Shown here piece by piece: positions 28,243-36,523 of a DNA stretch of 50,399 bases. Location: positions 1 through 50,399 of the IMG/VR virus record IMGVR_UViG_3300020180_000023; one strand, written 5' to 3'. The translations under genes and the position numbers were made by a program. Numbering within the stretch: the stretch's first letter is position 1; each line of letters begins with the position of its first letter. The notes below the pieces were generated by a model, which made no database searches, was not told the origin of the DNA, and worked only from the letters and a program-made list of their open reading frames with translations. Source of the stretch: a virus.

Positions 28243-28252
28243 TAAATACACC
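28243..28252 (-). promoter_or_regulatory. Candidate late promoter before protease-scaffold
   Basis: Minus-strand GGTGTATTTA, identical to the copy before the tail tube gene. The leader to the ATG is only 15 bases and holds GTAGAGG, so the transcript would start just before the ribosome site. Confidence 0.55.
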
Positions 28253-28257
28253 CAAGA

Positions 28258-28626
28258 TTACTTTTTAGTGGCAACATCTTTCTTTGGGCGCCCAGGCTTC
28301 TTTTTCTCAATCAAAGGTATTGCACCGACGCCTGGGTCAACTGCTGGCGGGCTGGCAATTGGGCGAATATCCAATTTTTCTGCCTGGCCATTTACGGCAG
28401 GCTTGCCTTCATTTGGACTAATATGGACTGGCTCAGGAATAACTGGCTGGACATTCAATGAGCGCGCAACTTCTGGCTCATTTACCACAGCATTGTCAAT
28501 TTCTGGCGGGAGAAGGTCCAAGCCCGCCTCTGCCTGAAAAGCCGCATTGCGGCGAGCCTTCTTCTGTAAGATGCGCGGCGAAAGCATATTATATATTTTC
28601 TCTCTATTGAGCCTGCTCATCTTCAT
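28258..28626 (-). CDS. Small Pro-rich protein with basic AT-hook-like tail
   Basis: 122 residues. The N-terminus is basic (SRLNREKIYNMLSPRILQKK), the centre is Pro/Val/Asn-rich and probably disordered, and the C-terminus KKKPGRPKKD contains the GRP core of an AT-hook. The start overlaps the portal stop by 23 bases. A short DNA- or portal-associated virion component is possible. The family is not recognised. Confidence 0.6.
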   Translation of the reverse strand: MKMSRLNREKIYNMLSPRILQKKARRNAAFQAEAGLDLLPPEIDNAVVNEPEVARSLNVQPVIPEPVHISPNEGKPAVNGQAEKLDIRPIASPPAVDPGVGAIPLIEKKKPGRPKKDVATKK

Positions 28627-30973
28627 TCTCCTCTTCTACGTATGTTAATGCGATAGCCTGGGCTCTTATGTCCCTACGTTCCTCCACAGTTGGAGAGCGC
28701 ATGTTGTTTTCCATAAACGAACTAAACAACATTTGTTCCGACTCCAAAACGTCTGACGCGACTGTCAGGGTGTCCTGAGACATTATTTTCTGGACAATAT
28801 CTAAAGTTACGTCTGCGTTGATTGATAGCCAACTTGAGACGGCAAATGACAACTCCTCTATGCCAGTTCTTTCTTCCTTTGTCAAACTCTTCTTGTATTT
28901 CTTTCCAGTAGACTCCAGAACACATCCAGTAATAATCTCCTCTACCGCCGTGTATAGGCGGGAAGCCGAAGCCTTATCAGTCTCATATTGCAAGAAGGCC
29001 ATTCCTTTGGGCTTTGTAGACCTCTTCTTTGCTTGAGGTATCCCCTTGGAATTAGCTGGTCGTCCACCAATCTTCTTTCCGCCGTTCTTACTTCCCTGCT
29101 TCTTGATTACGTTATCTATCTTCTTGAATTCTTTTTGCTGCTTCATTTCCTTGTCCATGACCTGCATGTTAAGCTCTTGCTTCTTTTCCATTTGCTCGGT
29201 TTCGTGGTCAAGTTGCTCAATATCAATATCAGTAAGCTCAACAAGTGGGTTAATAAATGGACCATGCTTCTGTAGAATACCTTCGTCGTCCCTAAGCTCT
29301 TGCTCTCTCCTTAGACGTGCAAGCTCCATTTCAAAGTCTTCTCCGAATACTTCTAGCACGGCCTCTACTGATATAACATTTCTATCAAGTAGACCTAACA
29401 CTAGGTTTTTTTCAGCATTTTCGTCACGCAGCGACATACGACCAAACTTGACCTTAGGAATATCCCTATGGCCCATAATCTCGGCAATCATTCTAAGCTG
29501 CTTATTAATCCACTTCTCTACTTCGTGTCTACCCTCTTCTAGACGCTCAAGTAGGGTGCGGACGCCAAGGAAGCCGTTCGAGAAGTTTCCACCGCCACCG
29601 CCACCAAGTAGGACATCTGGCACGCCAATACCACGTAGAATATCTCTATCTACAGCTTCGTATTTGTCGGCCGACAACATCTTCTCTACTGGTGGGTAGC
29701 TATGGATGACTTCGATTGCATCGTTCCAGGTAAGTGTCATTGCCTCAGTTGGGGTTCTTAGAAGCTCTGAGAACTTCCTCAAATATTCAGGGCCGGGAAT
29801 AAAGCCGTTCTTATAGTCTCCAATTTTGAAAACCGTAATGGCCTTAATAATACTGTTACATACAGAAATATCACTTTGGCGTAGCTTGTTCTTATACTGG
29901 ATATCTGCCATTACAGGCCACAGCATTGGGTCGGCCCATTCCTCATGGTCGTCCTTCATATAATGCATGGTCCATAGATTTTCTTGTTTCAAATCAACTA
30001 TGCGGGTTTCTGTTCCGGCACGGTTCTTTTCTACTAGCTCCTTAAACTCTGGAGGTAGATTTACTTCTGTGTCGTCCAAGAAGTCTACATTCTCGGCCTT
30101 TGGCAATCGCATTCTATGAGCGGTCTTTTCGTCGAGCACAAAGACCCAGCGAGACTGGCCGAAATATTTATCTCCGATAGTATCCATCTGGAATGGATTA
30201 AGGAGAGTATATCTCCATGGAATCTGGCGAGCCTTTTCTGGCTTGCCCTTCTCAATCTCTACTTGCTTCTCTCTCTCGTCCTTTGCTGGGTCCTGAGTAT
30301 CAGTGAATGCAGCCTGTAGTTTTAGAGTGGAAGCATTGGCATTTTTCATTGCCCTATAAGTATCTTCGTCTATGGTTCCCATAGTGCTGTATAGGAATAC
30401 ATTACCGAACTTGTAATAATAACGAAGTGCATCCTTTACTCGTCCATTAAGGTCTACGAGTTCTGCCCAACGCTGATAGAACCTTTCGATGGCACGCCGA
30501 GGATGTTTAATCTTCAGTCCTTCGGCCGCGAAATTTGCCATCAAATCAATGACGTTTTTTGCTACTCCAAAGCCCTTGTAAGCCTGGACGCACATAGCCA
30601 TTTTCATTTTAGCTATTCTACTGAACTGTGAGCCGTAGTCGCTGTAGTGGCCATTGCCCATGGCGTTGTAAATGCCAACACCTTCCATGGCGCCGAAATT
30701 ACCCAGACCCATCGCCATATCGGTTAAATTGCCGGCATCTCTTCCGTGGTATCCATATGGAGAGCTTCCCTCGCCCATAGGACCAAGCTGACTAAAGCTA
30801 TTTGTGTCTCCAGGGTAGTGATATCCACGGCGCTGAATATCGAATGTGGATGCAAGCGCCTTGTATGGGTCGTTTGTCTCGATTGTCTCCGCAACAGACT
30901 TTTCAAGCTGACGGATAAATTCACCGTTAGCGAGCCCGTAAGAACTTATGCCAAGATTTATTTCGTTACCCAT
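28604..30973 (-). CDS. Portal protein
   Basis: 789 residues, long for a portal. N-terminal 110 residues are Gly/Tyr/Met-rich. The portal-like core runs from about 120, with MCVQAYKGFGVAKNVIDLMANFA, RVKDALRYYYKFGNVFLY and YTLLNPFQMDTIG, through a stem region (KALTVFKIG, LRKFSELL) to VPDVLLGGGGGGNFSNG and LEEGRHEVEKWINKQLRMIAE. The C-terminal 200 residues are charged coiled coil and helices that may form the crown. It stands between large terminase and protease-scaffold, with a GAGGAG ribosome site and its own candidate late promoter. Confidence 0.85.
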   Translation of the reverse strand: MGNEINLGISSYGLANGEFIRQLEKSVAETIETNDPYKALASTFDIQRRGYHYPGDTNSFSQLGPMGEGSSPYGYHGRDAGNLTDMAMGLGNFGAMEGVGIYNAMGNGHYSDYGSQFSRIAKMKMAMCVQAYKGFGVAKNVIDLMANFAAEGLKIKHPRRAIERFYQRWAELVDLNGRVKDALRYYYKFGNVFLYSTMGTIDEDTYRAMKNANASTLKLQAAFTDTQDPAKDEREKQVEIEKGKPEKARQIPWRYTLLNPFQMDTIGDKYFGQSRWVFVLDEKTAHRMRLPKAENVDFLDDTEVNLPPEFKELVEKNRAGTETRIVDLKQENLWTMHYMKDDHEEWADPMLWPVMADIQYKNKLRQSDISVCNSIIKAITVFKIGDYKNGFIPGPEYLRKFSELLRTPTEAMTLTWNDAIEVIHSYPPVEKMLSADKYEAVDRDILRGIGVPDVLLGGGGGGNFSNGFLGVRTLLERLEEGRHEVEKWINKQLRMIAEIMGHRDIPKVKFGRMSLRDENAEKNLVLGLLDRNVISVEAVLEVFGEDFEMELARLRREQELRDDEGILQKHGPFINPLVELTDIDIEQLDHETEQMEKKQELNMQVMDKEMKQQKEFKKIDNVIKKQGSKNGGKKIGGRPANSKGIPQAKKRSTKPKGMAFLQYETDKASASRLYTAVEEIITGCVLESTGKKYKKSLTKEERTGIEELSFAVSSWLSINADVTLDIVQKIMSQDTLTVASDVLESEQMLFSSFMENNMRSPTVEERRDIRAQAIALTYVEEENEDEQAQ

Positions 30974-31011
30974 AATGTCTCCTCAATGCGATTGGTAATG
31001 CCATTGCATTG

Positions 31012-31020
31012 TAATACACC
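31012..31020 (-). promoter_or_regulatory. Candidate late promoter before portal
   Basis: Minus-strand GGTGTATTA, directly after the terminase stop and about 38 bases before the portal ATG. This is the shorter variant of the five-copy motif, lacking one T, as at 39542-39550. Confidence 0.45.
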
Positions 31021-31022
31021 CT

Positions 31023-32879
31023 TTAAGCATAATCAACCCACTGTCCAAAAGAAGGAGCTTGATTGTTTAATGTATTATCCACTATATAGTTGCGTGCTGC
31101 CCATGACGACAGCAATAGTGCAGAGTAACGGTCTTTTCTTTGGTTTGATGTCAACGTTCCTTGCTGCGAGGCGGCAATTTCTGGAACGTCAAAGTGCTGC
31201 ACTCCGGTCTTGGTTGCAGTAACTACGATTTTGCACATCTCGTCTTTTTGGTCTTCTAGCTCTGTCCAAATTTCTTCAGCATCCTCTCCTGCCTCAGCTT
31301 CAATGTTCCTATATGGAAATAGTATTTTTTGATGCTCAAGGTCGGCAGCGAGTCCATAGTTGGCTTCTGAAATCCAAGTTGGGCAAAAGTTGACCATTCC
31401 TAAAATATGAGCGCCATTGTAACGCCTGTGCTCTTCGTCATCGAAGCGCCAAATGAGTTGGTCTCCAGGCTCCATCAAAGCTTCTTCTTGGAGCAAATCC
31501 TCAACTGTTGTTCCGCCACCACCCGAGTCAACTGCAATGCGAACTATGTTAAACTTGCGCAGCAACTCTCTTACCTTCTTTACGCAAGCTGGCCAGTTCT
31601 TATTATTCATTGATGAGCAGTAGACGTTATGAAAGGTTTCTGGTCCAACTATCTTCACTATGGAGATAGCAAAGTTATCTGTCTTTCTAGCGGGGTCTAT
31701 GCCCATTACGTATTGAGCGCCAGAACTTCCCCTAAGCTCAATTGAGAATGGCCTACCTCCAAACAATCCAGGAGTGGCGGCGTTGAGTATGCTTCGTTTG
31801 TAAAATCCATCTGAGTCTGTAGGGAATATACATCTGTATTCCATATTAAACAGTGCGCGTGGCATTGTCGCCTGCGCTTGTGCAATCTGCTTCTCGTCCA
31901 TAAATGACTTTGGCAAGCCGTTAAATGGAACTTGAACAATAACGTAATCTCTGTAGTCTACTTGTCCATCTAGGTGGACTGCATTTTCATCATCAGCACT
32001 TTGATGTCTACTAGAAATATCTGTAGCTTTACCAGAGAACTTGGCATCAATAATATCTTTGTGGATTTTATAAAGCTTATAAAAGTGATTGAATTGAAAG
32101 TTGGCAGTTCCAGAATAAATAATCTGGTTGGAACTGTTGGTCATTCTGTCGGAAGCTTTCATTCTTCCTTCTTTAACGGCCCTCTCTTCTTCATGTCTCT
32201 TTTTAGCAGCCTCTACAGGGTCGGCTGAAACGGCCGCGAATCCCCTTACAACGACCTGGAAAATCTCAGGAGGTATCGAGGCAAATTCGTCAGTGATGAT
32301 GTGAGTGGCGCGCTCACCTCTAATTTTTTCGCCGTTACCTAAAGGTAGAGCTTTGATGACGCTTTCGCCCACTCTCAATACTCGTGAGTCTGTAGGCTTC
32401 TCGATGCCCTTTTGGCAACAGTCTCTTAGCATAGGTGAGTAGTTATAGAATTGTTCTATGTAGTCAAAAACAATCTTACTCTGACGAAACGACGCCGCGA
32501 CAATAACTATTTTACTGCCAGGGGTTAACATCGCGCGCAGGCAAGCATAGAGAGCAAGCATCCAGCTTTTGCCACCACCACGAGTCATTAGAAGGATTGG
32601 GAAGGTCTTATTCCACAAGCTGTCTAATATAACACTCTGGAATGGCGCAAGCATTACTGGCTTACTCTTCCACTGTAATGTGTGGTAAGCAGCCCAAGTT
32701 AAATTCTCCAAACAAATGTCTACGAATTCCTCGTATGGGTCTTCGAACTTTCCCATTCTATTATAGAAAGGGTTTACAATTCGAGCGTTGCCAACATCGT
32801 AGACGATTGGCATTCGAGTGCTTCCGGCATCGTCCAATACTTCTAATACTGGCTCTGGAGGCAATAGAATTTCTGTCAT
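31023..32879 (-). CDS. terL: Terminase large subunit
   Basis: 618 residues from the ATG that overlaps the upstream stop in TAATG. ATPase: adenine/Q region ending MLAPFQSVILDSLW, Walker A TRGGGKS at 99-105, Walker B with acidic pair ATHIITDEFA (Asp197, Glu198). Nuclease: YVMGIDPARKTDNFA near 390 supplies the first Asp, and RIAVDSGGGGTTVEDLL near 445 the second acidic site. The motor packages DNA into the prohead through the portal encoded next. An in-frame ATG seven codons upstream lacks the coupling and is not chosen. Confidence 0.95.
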   Translation of the reverse strand: MTEILLPPEPVLEVLDDAGSTRMPIVYDVGNARIVNPFYNRMGKFEDPYEEFVDICLENLTWAAYHTLQWKSKPVMLAPFQSVILDSLWNKTFPILLMTRGGGKSWMLALYACLRAMLTPGSKIVIVAASFRQSKIVFDYIEQFYNYSPMLRDCCQKGIEKPTDSRVLRVGESVIKALPLGNGEKIRGERATHIITDEFASIPPEIFQVVVRGFAAVSADPVEAAKKRHEEERAVKEGRMKASDRMTNSSNQIIYSGTANFQFNHFYKLYKIHKDIIDAKFSGKATDISSRHQSADDENAVHLDGQVDYRDYVIVQVPFNGLPKSFMDEKQIAQAQATMPRALFNMEYRCIFPTDSDGFYKRSILNAATPGLFGGRPFSIELRGSSGAQYVMGIDPARKTDNFAISIVKIVGPETFHNVYCSSMNNKNWPACVKKVRELLRKFNIVRIAVDSGGGGTTVEDLLQEEALMEPGDQLIWRFDDEEHRRYNGAHILGMVNFCPTWISEANYGLAADLEHQKILFPYRNIEAEAGEDAEEIWTELEDQKDEMCKIVVTATKTGVQHFDVPEIAASQQGTLTSNQRKDRYSALLLSSWAARNYIVDNTLNNQAPSFGQWVDYA

Positions 32880-33346
32880 TAAATAATTCCCTCTTCGCAA
32901 TACTTAAAGAGCTTTGCTAGGAGGAGGCGTGCATATTCACGCGCCTTGTCTATTCTGCCTGCAAAAATTACATGGACTCCATGTTTTACTTGGAGCGATA
33001 TTAGCTTGGCGTGGATATTTTCGGGCGGCAGCTTACTGTATTGATAGCCAGCACTTACTTCTGCAAGGGTGCCCTCAATTATTAAATATTTGACCTTATG
33101 GTTTTTTGCCCTATTAAGCTCTCTCAAGAAGCGTTCGTAATTGGCACCAAGTGTTCCCCACAAGTCGCCAATTGTTTTGCGCTCAACCATCACCTTATCT
33201 TCGTAACCTTTTAGAGAATAATCTCCTACGTCGAGCTTTACCTTTTCCATTCCTTCGCAATTAGCGGAGGAGCGGAAATTCCAACCACAGCCGTCCTGCT
33301 CTCTAGTGTCACGGATTATTGTGAATTTCTTTTCTTCCTTTGCCAT
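32879..33346 (-). CDS. ERCC4/XPF-type nuclease
   Basis: 155 residues. The ERCC4 catalytic set is complete: DTREQ (Asp13, Glu16), VGDYSLKG with Gly41-Asp42, VERKTIGD (Glu55, Arg56, Lys57, Asp61), then ERFLRELNRA and YLIIEGT. No helix-hairpin-helix domain follows, so it is the nuclease domain alone. ERCC4 nucleases cut branched or flapped DNA. The gene sits between the small and large terminase and is coupled to the latter, so a job in trimming replicative DNA before packaging is attractive but inferred. Confidence 0.88.
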   Translation of the reverse strand: MAKEEKKFTIIRDTREQDGCGWNFRSSANCEGMEKVKLDVGDYSLKGYEDKVMVERKTIGDLWGTLGANYERFLRELNRAKNHKVKYLIIEGTLAEVSAGYQYSKLPPENIHAKLISLQVKHGVHVIFAGRIDKAREYARLLLAKLFKYCEEGII

Positions 33347-33473
33347 CTACTTCTTCCTTTATTACTTCCTTCTGATTGGAGCGACGCCTCTTGGAAGTAT
33401 GGCGCTTTTCCTTGCAGTGCTTTCCCCACTCGCCATTTAGCTGAGCATTGGACTTATTTCCTAATTGGGCCAT
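33309..33473 (-). CDS. Small very basic protein between terminase and nuclease genes
   Basis: 54 residues, beginning at an ATG five bases after AGGAGG, one base past the small-terminase stop. The chain is strongly basic (WGKHCKEKRHTSKRRR) and overlaps the ERCC4 gene by 38 bases in another frame. The strong ribosome site and the otherwise empty gap support it. Nucleic-acid binding is likely from charge; the family is unknown. Confidence 0.6.
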   Translation of the reverse strand: MAQLGNKSNAQLNGEWGKHCKEKRHTSKRRRSNQKEVIKEEVDGKGRKEIHNNP

Positions 33474-33474
33474 T

Positions 33475-34281
33475 TTAACCTCCTAGTAAGTATTTCATCT
33501 TATCCATATCATCTTTAGCCCTACCAGTCATGTATGACATAACGCCGGCAGTTCTGCCAGCTTCCTCTCTATTCTTCTTATCCATCAACGCCCTAACTAT
33601 AGTTGAGATGTTTATTTTTTCTTCCCTATTAGTTTTGAGTCTTTGCTCTCTAGTAAGGTTTAGTTTCTCTTGATAATCAACATAACGCTTTTCCATTTCG
33701 TTAAGGTCTTTATAGAGATATTGTTGTGGTGGGCGGCGGTCTTCACCCTCGGCGTCGTGATACTCGTCCATCGCATCCTTTATTTGGATTTGGACTCTTA
33801 ACATCTGAATCTCAGTCATAATCATATTATGAAGGAGGTCTTCCTCTTGAAAAGTAATTGTATCAATGGCGTCGAGGAATTCTACATACTTGCGCTTGTA
33901 ATAATCAAGCTCGTCTGGAAGTAGAATCTTTAGCAAGTTACTATAGCGGAAGTTCTCGGCAAACTTCGTCTTATAGAACTGTATGCGGTCTTCTTTGCTT
34001 AGCGTTGCCAGCGAATATTCGGTAGGCTTCGCAAATATTGAATCTTTGCGCGTGGTATTTTGCGGGCGACCATTAGCTTTAGACAATCCTAGCTTCTTGC
34101 GCCTCTTTGCTACTGAGATATCATCTCTGCCAATCTTCTTGCCTAATTCCTCATCCGTCATGGTAGCCCAATGTTCCATAATAAGGGCGTCTTCCCAAGC
34201 TGCGAAGTGTGACCTTTTGCCAGCAAGAGCCTTCTTTACGTCATTTAAAGCAGCCGGGTCATCTTTTTCTTTTTTAGCCAC
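33475..34281 (-). CDS. Terminase small subunit candidate
   Basis: 268 residues from GTG, seven bases after GGGAGG and overlapping the upstream stop by 8 bases. Residues about 25-65 (FAAWEDALIMEHWATMTDEELGKKIGRD, then ISVAKRRKKLGL) form a Myb/SANT or helix-turn-helix unit that would bind DNA. The central part is coiled coil, and the last 60 residues are basic. DNA-binding N-terminus, oligomerising middle and position three genes before the large terminase fit a small terminase that recognises the packaging site. An ATG at 34341 would extend into the preceding gene without a ribosome site. Confidence 0.7.
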   Translation of the reverse strand: MAKKEKDDPAALNDVKKALAGKRSHFAAWEDALIMEHWATMTDEELGKKIGRDDISVAKRRKKLGLSKANGRPQNTTRKDSIFAKPTEYSLATLSKEDRIQFYKTKFAENFRYSNLLKILLPDELDYYKRKYVEFLDAIDTITFQEEDLLHNMIMTEIQMLRVQIQIKDAMDEYHDAEGEDRRPPQQYLYKDLNEMEKRYVDYQEKLNLTREQRLKTNREEKINISTIVRALMDKKNREEAGRTAGVMSYMTGRAKDDMDKMKYLLGG

Positions 34282-34690
34282 GCTTCGCCTCCCTAATGTC
34301 TTTCCTGTAAATAGTCCATGGCTCACCTGGGTCATCACCATACTTGGTTACGGAACTCATATCTGGCCCCAATTCATGAATGAGGCTTAATCCACCACCA
34401 ACATAACCTATGCAGTAACAGGCCCCACCAACGGAGCCTGTAGACCATACCTTCTTTTTTTGCAGGTAACCTTCTTGTTTTGCAGGAAGTTTTACTTCGC
34501 TTCCATTTTGAAACTGAACGCGAAGCTGCGTAATAGATATGTCGTTTTCTACTACATAGCATGAGAGTCTCTCCCAGGCAATTGTCTCGCCTGGCTTACA
34601 ATCCTCAAAAATAGTTTCGCCATTTGAAAGTGAAGCTATCCATCTATTTGGAGGAACGTGTTCGTCCACTCTCTTTGTAACGTAAACCAC
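34274..34690 (-). CDS. Unknown protein before small terminase
   Basis: 138 residues, beta-rich, beginning at GTG after GGAGACGG. It contains GGACYCIGYVGGGLSLIHELG, a glycine-rich turn region, and ends with the basic EAKRG overlapping the small terminase start. The family is not recognised and no enzyme motif is visible. It may be a small virion or regulatory protein co-expressed with the packaging genes. Confidence 0.65.
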   Translation of the reverse strand: MVYVTKRVDEHVPPNRWIASLSNGETIFEDCKPGETIAWERLSCYVVENDISITQLRVQFQNGSEVKLPAKQEGYLQKKKVWSTGSVGGACYCIGYVGGGLSLIHELGPDMSSVTKYGDDPGEPWTIYRKDIREAKRG

Positions 34691-34710
34691 TTCCGTCTCC
34701 TATTCCTGGT

Positions 34711-35304
34711 TTAGAGGAATTCAGTCTCAAAGTAAAACCCAATTTGTGTCTTCTGACCAATGCTAGTTGGAGTAGCAGTCAGACCAACATACCAGCGATG
34801 GGTTCCACTTCCGTATAGGTGGTCTTCCATAGTTAGAGTTGAACCGGAGCCATAAATTTGAGTCCAGCTTGTATCGCCAGAACCTCTAGTTAATACAGAG
34901 TGCTTTAGAATTTCCGCAGCATGAATAGTGACGCCCGATGGGTTGTTATTAATGTTCGCGCGGTCAAATGCTCTAAACGCAGTATTACGCGTCTGCACTG
35001 CTGTATCGTTTGTCAGAGTGATTTGTAGAGAAGCTTCGTCGTTATTTACTTCCTTCAACTCTGTGGCAGTAAGCTCGCTAGCTACATATGCACCAGATGC
35101 GTTCGCATAACGCAAGTTTGGGCACTGGCCATGGTTCGCGGAACCATTATCAGTTGTTACGAACGAAGTGTTGTTATACTCACCAACTCTAATCGAGTAG
35201 CCGAAGTTAGCGCCGAAAAAACCAAAGGTGTCGTTTGCACCAGATTCGGCTGGCAGAATGGTATTTACTCCATCGCCGCCCTTCCATCCAATAGTTGCAA
35301 CCAT
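34711..35304 (-). CDS. Beta-rich virion protein with own promoter
   Basis: 197 residues, rich in Asn, Thr, Gly and Ala, with alternating hydrophobic residues (SLQITLTNDTAVQTRNTAFRAF; HRWYVGLTATPTSIG). This looks like a single beta-sandwich such as those of head-fibre or decoration proteins. It has AGAGGAGAG before the ATG and a candidate late promoter 45 bases upstream, implying strong late expression. The exact place in the virion is unknown. Confidence 0.65.
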   Translation of the reverse strand: MVATIGWKGGDGVNTILPAESGANDTFGFFGANFGYSIRVGEYNNTSFVTTDNGSANHGQCPNLRYANASGAYVASELTATELKEVNNDEASLQITLTNDTAVQTRNTAFRAFDRANINNNPSGVTIHAAEILKHSVLTRGSGDTSWTQIYGSGSTLTMEDHLYGSGTHRWYVGLTATPTSIGQKTQIGFYFETEFL

Positions 35305-35349
35305 GATTTACTCTCCTCTCAATGGGTTTACCCTATGATACTATTCTCT

Positions 35350-35359
35350 TAAATACACT
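35350..35359 (-). promoter_or_regulatory. Candidate late promoter before 197-residue virion protein
   Basis: Minus-strand AGTGTATTTA, one base different from the copies before tail tube and protease-scaffold. It lies about 45 bases before the ATG and 26 bases after the sigma-factor stop. Confidence 0.5.
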
Positions 35360-35385
35360 AGAAGCTATGACTTGCGCCAATACTT

Positions 35386-36027
35386 CTAGAGGTCCTCTTT
35401 TTTACTAAGCAGGGCTTTAACAGCCTTCTGAACCTTTCTACGCTGATTGAGAGTCACTTTATTTCCTTGACCCTCTAACATATCATTAAATGGTTCATGA
35501 AGTTCTTGAGAGAGTTTTTCCAAAATAAAATCCCGCAAGTCTCTAAACTTCGCATTTCGGTCTTCTTTGTCGTCCCTTATGACATCGCCAATTGCATCAA
35601 TATTAACTGGGTGTTTGATGCCAATTCTTTTCTGGATATTCTCCTTATGCTTAAGCCATCTTTTACATACCCCATCCAGGTCGCTCGTAAGATATTCGTC
35701 GCCATGAAGGGCTAAGCAATCTTCCTTACAGGCCGCTGCCGGACGAATATAATTATCCCTCTTAAGGTTCTTTAATCCGTTGTCTACACATCTGCCAAAG
35801 AAATTTGTCCATCTCTCCTTTTCTATAAGAGAGGTGTCGAAATGCTGTAGTGCCCTATAGCATATGATTCGAATTTCTTGACCTATGTCATCTGGACCAT
35901 AAACATCAAAGGAGAAGGAATGAGACTTTGTAGATACTAAGTATTCTACAATATACTCTATGTCCTTATAGGCTAGTTGTAACCTCTCCAGTTTTACTGG
36001 CTCCGGTATTATCTCTGAGTTCTCCAA
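35386..36027 (-). CDS. Phage late-type RNA polymerase sigma factor
   Basis: 213 residues. Residues about 44-95 resemble sigma-70 region 2: GPDDIGQEIRIICYRALQHFD, then WTNFFGRCVDNGLKNLKRDNY. The following RPAAACKEDC matches a cysteine pair often found after this segment in phage sigma factors. No clear region 4 is seen, but the C-terminus (NQRRKVQKAVKALL) is basic and helical. The TTG start follows AGAGGA by six bases. Such proteins redirect host RNA polymerase to late phage promoters. The GGTGTATTWA motifs in this window are the natural candidate targets. The sigma-fold call is fairly sure; its promoters are inferred. Confidence 0.75.
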   Translation of the reverse strand: MENSEIIPEPVKLERLQLAYKDIEYIVEYLVSTKSHSFSFDVYGPDDIGQEIRIICYRALQHFDTSLIEKERWTNFFGRCVDNGLKNLKRDNYIRPAAACKEDCLALHGDEYLTSDLDGVCKRWLKHKENIQKRIGIKHPVNIDAIGDVIRDDKEDRNAKFRDLRDFILEKLSQELHEPFNDMLEGQGNKVTLNQRRKVQKAVKALLSKKEDL

Positions 36028-36148
36028 TTGTATTCCTCTTTAGTATCTCTTCTTCAGTTAGGCCAGCTGTGGCCTTATACTGAATGGTATTTAATTCCTT
36101 AGATTCTTTAACAGACACATGTGCCTTCAAGGTAATTTTATCGCTCAT
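35966..36148 (-). CDS. Small acidic unknown protein upstream of sigma gene
   Basis: 60 residues, starting after GGGAGAG and overlapping the sigma gene by 62 bases. The chain is SDKITLKAHVSVKESKELNT then a short helical end. It may be a leader or accessory for the sigma factor. The family is not recognised; the good ribosome site and short overlap with its upstream neighbour support translation. Confidence 0.5.
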   Translation of the reverse strand: MSDKITLKAHVSVKESKELNTIQYKATAGLTEEEILKRNTIGELRDNTGASKTGEVTTSL

Positions 36149-36464
36149 GTTTTCTCTCCCTTACACCTTTGAATTTAAACTCTTCGGCCATTTCATCTAC
36201 AAGCGAAGTCATCTCCTCTTCGCTTATTTCCTCAAACTCACCTCCGCACGTTTGAACGGAGTTTAGTCTAACATCTCCTAGTTTGAGAGCTTTGTCCCAA
36301 TTTAGCCTGACTCCATGGTCAAGCGCATCCTGAGCATCAAGTGTTTCATAATCACTAAACGCCCCACATGTTATTTCTACACCTTCGATATCAGGCCCAA
36401 TAGATAAATTCGCGCATTTCTTGCATTTAAAGTATTTTACCACAAAGACTCCATTCCGACCCAC
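36138..36464 (-). CDS. Small zinc-ribbon-like protein
   Basis: 108 residues. The N-terminus KYFKCKKCANLSIG has one Cys pair; Cys33 and Cys73 (ITCGAF and QTCGGEF) could complete a zinc site. The C-terminus is an acidic helix (EEEMTSLVDEMAEEFK). Translation may start at the ATG or at a nearby GTG nine codons... the context of both is weak. It precedes the 60-residue protein with an 11-base overlap. Function unknown. Confidence 0.6.
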   Translation of the reverse strand: MGRNGVFVVKYFKCKKCANLSIGPDIEGVEITCGAFSDYETLDAQDALDHGVRLNWDKALKLGDVRLNSVQTCGGEFEEISEEEMTSLVDEMAEEFKFKGVRERKHER

Positions 36465-36523
36465 ATGGGTCCACCGTCACCTTAGATAAGAAAAGTAACA
36501 CCATTAGAGTAGAAGCGCAAGGA

